Of a stretch of 31,755 bases of DNA, positions 23,069 through 29,766 are shown piece by piece (the stretch's first letter is position 1; each line of letters starts with the position of its first letter). The stretch covers positions 1-31,755 of the forward strand of contig NZ_CAJUCP010000064.1 in assembly GCF_910585425.1 (NCBI RefSeq), read 5' to 3'. The notes beneath the pieces are model-generated. The model had not been told where the DNA came from and made no database searches. It worked only from the letters and a program-made list of their open reading frames with translations. A program made the position numbers and the translations under genes. Origin of the DNA: an uncultured Acetatifactor sp. GTDB lineage: Bacteria; Bacillota; Clostridia; Lachnospirales; Lachnospiraceae.

Positions 23069-23590
23069 GTGAAAAATATGAGAAAGCCTATGGATGATAT
23101 GGCAAAACCGTTCCCCTACGTTTTCCCGCAGATGCCACCCCGGTTCCGGCGGTGCCGGGCTTTTGCGAAAGCGGTATTCCTGATACAATGGGGATGCTTT
23201 GCCGTTTTTTGCCTATGCACCATGGTGTTGTCCGTCCAGCTGATTGTCCTGGGCGGGGATCTGGAAGGGAGCGCCATGACGGATGGACATCCGTTCCTGG
23301 GGTTTTTGGTTCCGGTAGCTGCCGTATCGCTCCTGCTTTTCTTTCTGGCCGTCCCTACTGGGTTTGCGCCCAGGCTCTTCTGGCGGTGCCCATGCTGCGG
23401 GCGCCCGTTTCCCTATTATGTTCCGACGAGAGGGGACAAACTGAGGGAAAAGGAGTGCCTGATGGCTATCCAGGGGCTGCATATCAAATATGTGAAACCG
23501 AAATTCTGCCCCCTGGTCATTCCCTCAGCCTGCCCAGGGTGCGGATGCAGGTTTTTTGAGGTGGATGGGGATTTCCTTACCGGGCGTTGA
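23069..23590 (+). CDS. Membrane protein with double-CPxCG zinc ribbon
   Basis: 173 residues from a GTG preceded by GAAGGA (an ATG three codons on is possible). Two membrane helices, about residues 33-60 and 75-98, are followed by a cytoplasmic or external tail with C-P-C-C-G-R-P-F-P-Y-Y and C-P-G-C-G-C-R-F-F, two knuckles of a likely zinc ribbon. Related in plan to the ribbon ends of the 17047 and 20932 proteins. It lies 28 bp after the LRR gene, so is probably the last gene of that transcript. A 107-bp segment of it, covering the first knuckle, is duplicated at 23871-23977. Confidence 0.75.
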   Translation: MKNMRKPMDDMAKPFPYVFPQMPPRFRRCRAFAKAVFLIQWGCFAVFCLCTMVLSVQLIVLGGDLEGSAMTDGHPFLGFLVPVAAVSLLLFFLAVPTGFAPRLFWRCPCCGRPFPYYVPTRGDKLREKECLMAIQGLHIKYVKPKFCPLVIPSACPGCGCRFFEVDGDFLTGR

Positions 23591-23814
23591 AGGGGGCTTT
23601 CCCCGAAAAAGGAGATGCCGGGCAAGTGCGATGGTTTTCGGAAAACAGAGAAGCTCATATCGATAAAACGAAAAAGAAGGGGAAGCCCATAGATAAAGAA
23701 AAAGACCGGCAGAGAGCGAAACTGGCGTTTATGGATATTCTGAATATGGAGAAAAAATTGCCGGATGATTTTGACATGAAAAAAGAACTTCAGGAAGCGA
23801 GAGAAGAAAAATAG
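23587..23814 (+). CDS. Hypothetical 75-residue protein or remnant
   Basis: Opens at a TTG overlapping the previous stop, without a convincing ribosome binding site. The second half is a well-formed charged helix (D-K-E-K-D-R-Q-R-A-K-L-A-F-M-D-I-L, K-L-P-D-D-F-D-M-K-K-E-L). It resembles the C-terminal tails seen on small antitoxin-like proteins, but the front part is unlike any domain. I lean to a gene fragment rather than a working gene. Confidence 0.4.
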   Translation: MKGAFPEKGDAGQVRWFSENREAHIDKTKKKGKPIDKEKDRQRAKLAFMDILNMEKKLPDDFDMKKELQEAREEK

Positions 23815-23870
23815 GAAAAGCATACTCCCAGAAAGAGCGGCGGAAATTCATAAAAAATCTGTGTGATATT

Positions 23871-23977
23871 GTCCCCATTGGGTTTGCACCCAGGCTCTTC
23901 TGGCGGTGCCCGTGCTGCGGGCGCCCGTTTCCCTATTATGTTCCGACGAGAGGGGACAAACGGAAGGAAAAGGAGTG
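23871..23977 (+). pseudogene. Duplicated zinc-ribbon segment of the 23069 gene
   Basis: 101 of 107 bases match 23351-23457 without gaps, by direct count. The copy encodes G-F-A-P-R-L-F-W-R-C-P-C-C-G and stops soon after. It is shifted out of any gene frame, with no start. The copy ends in AAGGAG, the only Shine-Dalgarno-like sequence before the acetyltransferase at 23991. Confidence 0.85.
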
Positions 23978-23990
23978 AAACATAGAAAAT

Positions 23991-24524
23991 ATGGAAATAA
24001 AAGTTAGAATTGCGGAAGAAAAAGACGTGGAACGAGTTGCCATGCTGTATGAGAGACTTCATGATTATCTGGAAACTCATGATAATCATTCTAGATGGAA
24101 ACGCGGAATTTATCCAACGAAGGTAAATGCACAGGAAGGATTTGGGAAAGGCTGGTTATATGTGGCTGAAATAGATGGGAAGTTAGCAGGAAGTGTAATT
24201 TATCTTCATGAGCAAGGAGAAGTTTACAACCAAGTAAAATGGCCTGAAGAAATACCAGGAGACAATGTATATGTGATTCATGTATTGGCGGTTCATCCAG
24301 ATTTTTTTAGAATGGGAGTAGGGACGGCGCTTCTTGACTATGCCTGCAACATGGGCAGAGAAAATGGAGTAGGAGCAGTGCGGCTTGATGTGTATGAGAA
24401 AAATTCTTCAGCGATACATTTATATGAAAGCTGTGGATTTTTATATCGTGGGACTATTGATTTAGGACTGGAAGAATTGTATGGCTTAAAGTGGTATCAT
24501 GTCTATGAAAAAATTTTACTATAG
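23991..24524 (+). CDS. GNAT-family N-acetyltransferase
   Basis: 177 residues. Motif A, which binds acetyl-CoA, reads V-I-H-V-L-A-V-H-P-D-F-F-R-M-G-V-G-T-A-L-L. The following N-S-S-A-I-H-L-Y-E-S-C-G-F is the usual motif B with the Tyr near the active site. The substrate is not deducible; family members act on amino acids, peptides, polyamines or small amines. The gene is AT-rich against the GC-rich run upstream. Its start lies just beyond the duplicated zinc-ribbon segment, with AAGGAG about 15 bases before the ATG, so initiation may be weak. It ends at a strong bidirectional hairpin. Confidence 0.9.
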   Translation: MEIKVRIAEEKDVERVAMLYERLHDYLETHDNHSRWKRGIYPTKVNAQEGFGKGWLYVAEIDGKLAGSVIYLHEQGEVYNQVKWPEEIPGDNVYVIHVLAVHPDFFRMGVGTALLDYACNMGRENGVGAVRLDVYEKNSSAIHLYESCGFLYRGTIDLGLEELYGLKWYHVYEKILL

Positions 24525-24567
24525 AAAAAGTCCGCCTGTTTATCTTGATATGGCAGGTGAGCTTTTT
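24525..24567. terminator. Bidirectional terminator after the acetyltransferase gene
   Basis: AAAAAGTCCGCCTG and CAGGTGAGCTTTTT form a stem of about 12 pairs ending in an A-run and a T-run, so it can work in both directions. Confidence 0.75.
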
Positions 24568-24577
24568 CCCACAACAA

Positions 24578-24601
24578 CCCCGATTTCATGTGAAACCGGG
24601 G
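24578..24601 (-). terminator. Hairpin downstream of hicB
   Basis: CCCCGATTTCA and TGAAACCGGGG pair with a single wobble and a two-base loop, 14 bases beyond the hicB stop. No strong T-run; probably acts with the terminator at 24525-24567. Confidence 0.5.
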
Positions 24602-24615
24602 CGGCTGCTTAGACA

Positions 24616-25011
24616 CTATGCCTGTATTTTGGAAAGAAGTGCTTCCTGAAGTACCTGAGAGAAATTCAAGCCCATGTCCATGGCTGCTTCGTTGAGCCAG
24701 GCAGGGATGCTTAAGGTTTTCTTTACGGCGCGCGAATTTGTACGCTTTTTATAGGCAAACATATCAAATTCGATGACTACCAGGAAGGAATTGGCTTCTG
24801 GAGTGATCGCTGTCGGATCGGAAGGTTCTGGAAGCGGCTGCTGCTCCTTTTCACGGCAGGTCAACGCCAGCCCGAGCGCGTCCACAGCCATCTCATAGGC
24901 CTGTGCCATATCGTCGCCTTGTGTAAGACATTCCGGGATATCGGGAAAGGAAATCCAAAAGCCGCCCTCATCTGCTTTGTGAAAGAGTGCAGGATAAAAT
25001 AATTTTTTCAT
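24616..25011 (-). CDS. hicB: HicB-type antitoxin
   Basis: 131 residues. The N-terminal half has the degraded RNase-H-like HicB fold (F-Y-P-A-L-F-H, G-G-F-W-I-S-F-P-D-I-P-E-C-L-T-Q-G-D, A-Y-E-M-A-V-D-A-L-G-L), which covers the toxin active site. The C-terminal half is a DNA-binding segment of ribbon-helix-helix type (K-K-T-L-S-I-P-A-W-L-N-E-A-A, N-F-S-Q-V-L-Q-E-A-L). It lies 28 bases after hicA, which precedes it as in most such loci. It likely binds the two palindromes in the promoter. The reading frame is intact, unlike hicA. Confidence 0.92.
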   Translation of the reverse strand: MKKLFYPALFHKADEGGFWISFPDIPECLTQGDDMAQAYEMAVDALGLALTCREKEQQPLPEPSDPTAITPEANSFLVVIEFDMFAYKKRTNSRAVKKTLSIPAWLNEAAMDMGLNFSQVLQEALLSKIQA

Positions 25012-25039
25012 ATGACGCCTCCGTTTTCAAAGGGTTGAA

Positions 25040-25227
25040 CTATTTCAGACCCGCTTGCTTTAAAATCGCCTGCTCAAGCCCTTTTTTTAGGCTTGTGCCA
25101 TGATAAGGAACTTCTGTTTGGTGGCCGGTTGCATCATTTCTCATTTTTACATGGGAACCGCTTTGCCCAACCACTTTAAAACCATTTTTTTAAGATGCTT
25201 AATCATCTCTTTTGGGGTCATTGGCAT
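25040..25227 (-). pseudogene. hicA: HicA toxin gene with one-base deletion
   Basis: From the ATG at 25227 (GGAG ten bases upstream) the frame reads M-T-P-K-E-M-I-K-H-L-K-K, then shifts and stops. With one extra A in the run of seven (complement of 25185-25191) it continues N-G-F-K-V-V-G-Q-S-G-S-H-V-K-M, the dsRBD-like HicA core with its catalytic His, and ends K-K-G-L-E-Q-A-I-L-K-Q-A-G-L-K at 25040. HicA cleaves mRNA as a toxin. The shift inactivates it, unless slippage restores the frame or the base is a sequencing error. It is too broken to appear as one open frame. Confidence 0.85.
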
Positions 25228-25259
25228 TGTTGCGAATCTCCTTTCCTTATCATATATTT

Positions 25260-25288
25260 ATCATAACACGTAATATTACGTATGTCAA
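25260..25288 (-). promoter_or_regulatory. hicAB promoter
   Basis: On the minus strand TTGACA (25283-25288), 17 bases, TATGAT (25260-25265). The spacer holds the first HicB palindrome. Confidence 0.85.
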
Positions 25289-25311
25289 CAAAAGGATACG
25301 TAATATTACGT
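25268..25311. promoter_or_regulatory. Paired HicB operators
   Basis: ACGTAATATTACGT, a perfect palindrome, occurs at 25268-25281 and 25298-25311, centre to centre 30 bp, about three helical turns. One lies between -35 and -10, the other upstream. Confidence 0.82.
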
Positions 25312-25424
25312 AAAAACACGGGAACAAAAATATGCCCAAACCATTTTTCAAAGTGATGTGGGGCGGGGCGAGTCAGACGCGTTGAATGCTGAATACAAAT
25401 GTCAGACAGAGAAAGGAAACAAAA

Positions 25425-26420
25425 ATGGTGAGAGACAAGCTAAAAGAAAAAATAGGAGAGCAGCGCAAAGTATACGAAGCCCTGAAAGCCGGGGACGCAA
25501 GCCTGGTCTGCTACAAGGAATTCCAGAACGGCCAGTGGGGGACGGACGATGCCAATTATACGAACCGTCTCCGCCTGGCCTATTTTCTTCTATATGAAAA
25601 AATCGACGATGAAGGCGCGATCGCATATCTGTTCCGGGAAGAGCTGAAGGACAGGGAGAACAATTCTTTCCAGGGCATAGGGAGCGCCCTGTGCATCCTG
25701 ACATGGCTGCTGCGGAAATATAACGGCGGCCACAAGTACGACACCCTGTTCCAGCGGGCGAAGGACGCCAATTTCGACTGCGCCTGCGGCTACGATGTGG
25801 AGGACGCAGTGGAGGAGGACTTCGGGAAGAACGACCTGCTGGACTGCATCTTCCTGTGCCAGGAGATGGAGTACAAGGACGTGATGGGGATCCTGGTGGA
25901 TGCCTGGAAAGAGGGAAGGGGGAACCCGGCAGACTGGAACCCTTCAGACCGCCGTACCCTCATAGGATTCAACGCCTTTCTTGACAGAAATACGGAAAAT
26001 GAAGCGCTATACCAGAAACAACTAAACGAAATCCTGGAGACAGGTTCTGGAAATCCAAGGGACATGGTGGCGGGATACCGGGATTTGATCCGCTTCTATC
26101 TGGATGAAGGTGATTACGGGAAAGGGGCTCGGTACTGCCATATCCTCCTGGAGACCAGGGATTACGGACAGGTGAGAGGAATCCGCCTGTTCGGGGACAT
26201 CCTGGAGGAATGCTGCGAGATCGTCGCCCATGACCCGGCAGGGAACCAGGGGCTGTGGACGCAGATAAAGGAAGAGCTGCAAGCCCAATCCCAGTCTGCC
26301 TGGTATGGGAACCTCTACACAAAGGGCATTGCCGCCGCCAGAGCCGCGGATGACCCATACGCCGAAAAGCTGGAGCGGGCATACCGGAAATGGCGGAAGG
26401 AGCGGGGGCTGTCGGACTAG
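25425..26420 (+). CDS. Hypothetical helical protein, 331 residues
   Basis: All-helical, acidic and aromatic, without membrane segment or signal. Pairs of helices such as L-A-Y-F-L-L-Y-E-K-I-D-D-E-G-A-I-A-Y-L and L-I-R-F-Y-L-D-E-G-D-Y-G-K-G-A-R-Y-C suggest TPR-like repeats. No family is recognised, though proteins of this type occur among immunity-like genes. Start at 25425, with AAAGGA eight bases upstream; an earlier in-frame ATG lacks a site. It is divergent from hicAB and closely followed by a hairpin (CCTTGGGC and GCCCAGG). Confidence 0.72.
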   Translation: MVRDKLKEKIGEQRKVYEALKAGDASLVCYKEFQNGQWGTDDANYTNRLRLAYFLLYEKIDDEGAIAYLFREELKDRENNSFQGIGSALCILTWLLRKYNGGHKYDTLFQRAKDANFDCACGYDVEDAVEEDFGKNDLLDCIFLCQEMEYKDVMGILVDAWKEGRGNPADWNPSDRRTLIGFNAFLDRNTENEALYQKQLNEILETGSGNPRDMVAGYRDLIRFYLDEGDYGKGARYCHILLETRDYGQVRGIRLFGDILEECCEIVAHDPAGNQGLWTQIKEELQAQSQSAWYGNLYTKGIAAARAADDPYAEKLERAYRKWRKERGLSD

Positions 26421-26705
26421 TCCCCGGCGCATGAAACCTTGGGCAATCAGCCCAGGCTGTCCTCCTGGTACTGCGTTGCCGTCAGTGGGCGCTGCCCCGC
26501 GTCCCCTCCTTCTTCCGCTTTGCCTTGGCGAGGACATCAGGCAATGATTGCTCGGGAATGAACCCGCTGGTGTACCAGGGCTGGGGGCAGCATGGGCTGG
26601 AAGTGTAATTCTACTGCCGTTCTACCCCGAAAACAGGGCATTCTCCTGGGATTCGGTTGCAGGATGGAGGGCAGGGAGCTAAAATAGGCTTAGAAACAGC
26701 GTCAG

Positions 26706-26744
26706 CCCCGTCCAGCACCAGCCCATGCCTGGGTGCTGGCGGGG
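26706..26744 (+). repeat. Palindromic repeat, copy A
   Basis: CCCCG-T-CCAGCACC pairs with GGTGCTGGCGGGG, 13 pairs with one bulge. It shares the CCCCGTCCAG and GGTGCTGG parts with copy B just downstream. Confidence 0.7.
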
Positions 26745-26759
26745 CGGACGCGGGACTAT

Positions 26760-26868
26760 AAAACAGCATGTGCCCCGTCCAGTGCCCCAGAGGAATTACG
26801 GACGCATGCTTTTTGCGGCCGGAAATTCTCTGCCCATGTCTGGGTGCTGGGCGGGGCAGATGCGGAAC
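26760..26868 (+). repeat. Palindromic leader repeat, copy B
   Basis: Starts AAAACAGC and TGCCCCGTCCA, ends TCTGGGTGCTGGGCGGGG and GCGGAAC. It matches copy C (4794-4902) in both ends, with a variable middle, and also ends 19 bases before a start codon. Confidence 0.72.
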
Positions 26869-26887
26869 TGGAATGGAGGAAAAACAG

Positions 26888-27655
26888 ATGACCCATATCG
26901 ACAAACAAGCGTTCGGCACCTTCGTAGCCATGCTGCGGAAAGAGAAAGGCATCACCCAGAAGGAGCTGGCGCAGCGGCTCTTCCTGTCGGATAAGGCGGT
27001 GAGCAAATGGGAGACTGCCGCCAGCGTCCCCAGCATAGACCTGCTGATACCGCTGGCAGACCTGCTGGGAGTCACAGTGACGGAACTGCTGATGTGCAGG
27101 CGCATGGAGCAGGACAACGCCCTGAGCGCCGCCCAGGTGGAGCAAGTGGTGAAAACGGCTGTCTCCTACTCGGACAAACAGCCCCGAGCCTACCAGAAAA
27201 ACAGGAAATGGGGACTGATCTACCTCCTCTCCCTGCTGATCGCCTGCCTGGAATTATGGCTTTCCTACAGAGCCGGGAGCATCACGGTGGGACTGAGCGT
27301 ATCCATGGGACTGGGCGCCACATTCGGGCTCTATTTCTGCTTTTTCGTAAAGGAAAAACTGCCTGCCTTTTATGATGAAACCGAAGTCTGCGCCTACACC
27401 GACGGACTCTTTGAGATGAACCTGCCCGGCCTTTCCCTCCACAACGGAAACTGGGGAAAAATCTTGCAGGCAGGCCGTATCTGGTCTGTGACAATGATGC
27501 TGGCGTATCCGGTCATCAGCTACATAGAGACGCTGCTTTTTCCGGGAATCCTGCGGGATATCATCGACCTGTTTTTCGCCCTGCTCTTTGTTTTAGGCGG
27601 GTTCTTCCTCCCGGTTTATATCCTTGGCAACCGATATAAAAAAAGGAGATCATAG
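26888..27655 (+). CDS. XRE-family regulator with membrane domain
   Basis: 255 residues. Residues about 8-62 are a canonical helix-turn-helix (L-R-K-E-K-G-I-T-Q-K-E-L-A-Q-R-L, L-S-D-K-A-V-S-K-W-E-T, P-S-I-D-L-L-I-P-L-A). The rest has four hydrophobic segments, two around 108-155 and two around 198-245, with a C-terminal Lys/Arg cluster. Such membrane-tethered XRE proteins are common in Clostridia and may sense an envelope signal. GGAGG lies eight bases before the ATG at 26888, and the palindromic leader repeat ends just upstream. It is followed at 64 bp by the 440-residue gene; co-transcription is likely. Confidence 0.88.
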   Translation: MTHIDKQAFGTFVAMLRKEKGITQKELAQRLFLSDKAVSKWETAASVPSIDLLIPLADLLGVTVTELLMCRRMEQDNALSAAQVEQVVKTAVSYSDKQPRAYQKNRKWGLIYLLSLLIACLELWLSYRAGSITVGLSVSMGLGATFGLYFCFFVKEKLPAFYDETEVCAYTDGLFEMNLPGLSLHNGNWGKILQAGRIWSVTMMLAYPVISYIETLLFPGILRDIIDLFFALLFVLGGFFLPVYILGNRYKKRRS

Positions 27656-27719
27656 CTGACCCCAGGGGCAGGCAGCACCCCTGTCATAGGGAGAAACAGG
27701 AGGAGGTACAGGAGGAAAA

Positions 27720-29042
27720 ATGAGCTTTCAGGATGAAATGAAACAAATGTTCCTACAGGTGGCCGCAGGGAAAGTGGAGCCCCAGGAATGGAAAAAATGG
27801 TGGGACAGCAACAAGGAAAAGCTGGAAAAAACCCTCACCCGGGGAGACCGGATGCGCATCATGCCCACCCAGTGGCACGCCGATTACGCCTGGATGACCA
27901 AGACCCAGAGCGGCGTCGCCTACTATTTCCACGCCCAGGGGCGGCCTGTGAAGACTTCGCCATCTTACGAAGAAAAAGCCAGGCAAGAGGAAGCCCGCCG
28001 CATACAGAGAGCCATGGAACAATACCATATGGACACGGCATCCGCCAGGCGGAAGTGGGAGGAATACCTGGCCAAACGCCCCGCGGATTCCAGCCTTCTC
28101 CCATGGAAAAATTTCCACTGGAAAAGCCTGCTGGGAACGCCCCCCGGACAGGAACCAGCGAAGGCTTTTGGCTATCAGAAAGCAAGGACAACAGAACAGT
28201 GGAAGGCGTGCAAAGAAGAACTGAAGTTCCGCCTGAAAGAGAACCTGCAGGCCAAAATCGCGCCTGCCGCAAAGGCATACGGCATGAAAAAAGCCGGCTC
28301 CCAGACCTTTGTGCGGGAGAAGAACGGCCTGGTATCCCGGATTCAGTTTAACGGCTACTTCCGGGGCGGCGGATACGAAGCCATAATCTGCTGCCTCTGC
28401 CCCATATACGCCTTAGAGTACGGCTCTCCCGGCCTGCCCGGCCACGTCTCCCAGGGAGAGAGCTTTCAGAAGATGCAGGAAGACTGGGGTGTAATTGAAT
28501 ATGCCGGAGAAGCGGTGGACGCTGCCAGAGTGGCGCGCATCAACAGCAAATTCGATGACATCCTCACGTACCTGGCGGGGGATGTGCTGCCGGAGTGGCA
28601 AAAGATAGACAGCCTGGAGACCTATTTTGCCAGGGAGCGCCTGGATTATCTGAAAGCCGCGGAAAAAGCCCCCCTGCACCCCAAGACCGGCAGACCCATG
28701 TGGAATCCGGAAGACAAGCCCGATCCCTGGCGGGCGGAGGACTATCTGTTCGGTGTATGGAATCTGCTGTCGGGAGAGGAGAGGGAGGGATATAAGCGGC
28801 TGGAAGACTGCGCGCGCCATAACGCGGCCTGGGCGGAGAACCGCCTGAAAGAGCGCCCGGCAGCATACAATGACCCCAGAGAGCCCATCGCCGTGATGTA
28901 CCACAACGCCCGGCTTTTCCTCAGGACAAAGGAGATAATGGATGGACAGAGCCGCCGGGAGGCCATACAGGAGACCTACGAGGAGGTATGCCGCTTCATG
29001 CGGTATTACCACGGCCTGGCGAAAAAGACAGAAAGAGCCTAA
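27720..29042 (+). CDS. Hypothetical 440-residue protein with DUF4304-like segment
   Basis: Soluble and rich in Trp, Lys and Arg. Residues 1-130 are helical with a conserved-looking W-K-K-W-W-D-S-N-K. Residues about 167-235 (F-R-L-K-E-N-L, Y-G-M-K-K-A-G-S-Q-T-F-V-R, L-V-S-R-I-Q-F-N-G-Y-F) resemble the DUF4304 domain, a match that is suggestive rather than sure. The C-terminal 150 residues are helical. DUF4304 proteins are linked by context to toxin immunity. Strong AGGAGG sites are repeated before the ATG. It ends 52 bases before a two-component pair. Confidence 0.75.
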   Translation: MSFQDEMKQMFLQVAAGKVEPQEWKKWWDSNKEKLEKTLTRGDRMRIMPTQWHADYAWMTKTQSGVAYYFHAQGRPVKTSPSYEEKARQEEARRIQRAMEQYHMDTASARRKWEEYLAKRPADSSLLPWKNFHWKSLLGTPPGQEPAKAFGYQKARTTEQWKACKEELKFRLKENLQAKIAPAAKAYGMKKAGSQTFVREKNGLVSRIQFNGYFRGGGYEAIICCLCPIYALEYGSPGLPGHVSQGESFQKMQEDWGVIEYAGEAVDAARVARINSKFDDILTYLAGDVLPEWQKIDSLETYFARERLDYLKAAEKAPLHPKTGRPMWNPEDKPDPWRAEDYLFGVWNLLSGEEREGYKRLEDCARHNAAWAENRLKERPAAYNDPREPIAVMYHNARLFLRTKEIMDGQSRREAIQETYEEVCRFMRYYHGLAKKTERA

Positions 29043-29094
29043 TCTTCACAGAAATCACACAATAAGATGCTATGCTGGTACCGGAGGTGGTATC

Positions 29095-29766
29095 ATGGAA
29101 AAGATTTTGATCGTGGAGGACGATTTCGATATCCAGGAGCTCCTGCAGAACTTCCTGCAGGAAGCGGGCTATCAGACAGCCGTGGCAAAGGACGGCCTGG
29201 AAGCGGTGAGCATGTTCTCAAAGGAGGGCTTCCATCTAATCTTATTGGACATCATGCTCCCCAAAATCGACGGCTTCACGGTCTGCGAACTGATACGCAG
29301 ACAATCCCAGATTCCCATCATCATGCTGACCGCACTCAGCGGCGAGGAGGAGCAGATACGGGGACTGGATCTGCAGGTGGACGACTATATCACGAAACCC
29401 TTCTCCATGCCCGTGCTGGTGCGGAAGATTGGGGCTGTCCTTAGGCGCAGCCGCCGGGGGCAGGAAGAGGGGCATCAGACATTGGTGTATCGGAACCTTG
29501 TCCTGGATCTGGACAGCTATCTGGCCGCGGTGGACGGCAGGGAGTACGAGCTGACCCAGCGGGAGTTCGAGATACTGCGGGAACTGCTGACCCATCAGGG
29601 GCGGGTCATGACCCGGCAGAACCTGCTGGACAGGCTGTGGCGGTATGACTTTTACGGGGACGAGCGGGTGGTGGACACCCATATCAAAAATCTGCGGAAG
29701 AAGCTGGGAATCGACTTTATCCAGACGATCAGAGGGGTGGGATATAAAATTGAAAGAGAAAATTAG
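29095..29766 (+). CDS. OmpR/PhoB-type response regulator
   Basis: 223 residues. The receiver domain has the acidic pair D9-D10, the phospho-acceptor D52 (L-I-L-L-D-I-M-L-P), T79 and K101 (T-K-P-F), all in place. The C-terminal half is a winged-helix effector (T-Q-R-E-F-E-I-L-R-E-L-L, R-V-V-D-T-H-I-K-N-L-R-K-K-L, G-V-G-Y-K-I). GGAGG sits seven bases before the ATG. The next gene, its kinase, begins 17 bases before this gene ends, so the pair is translationally coupled. The layout resembles the VanR type; target genes are not evident here. Confidence 0.93.
   Translation: MEKILIVEDDFDIQELLQNFLQEAGYQTAVAKDGLEAVSMFSKEGFHLILLDIMLPKIDGFTVCELIRRQSQIPIIMLTALSGEEEQIRGLDLQVDDYITKPFSMPVLVRKIGAVLRRSRRGQEEGHQTLVYRNLVLDLDSYLAAVDGREYELTQREFEILRELLTHQGRVMTRQNLLDRLWRYDFYGDERVVDTHIKNLRKKLGIDFIQTIRGVGYKIEREN

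Larger units (their letters stand above)
26421..26887. other. Gene-free stretch carrying palindromic repeats
   Basis: No gene supported. A short hairpin after the previous stop, a coding-like fragment (N-P-L-V-Y-Q-G-W-G-Q-H-G-L-E-V, ending about 26608) and two palindromic repeats at 26706-26744 and 26760-26868. Confidence 0.5.
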
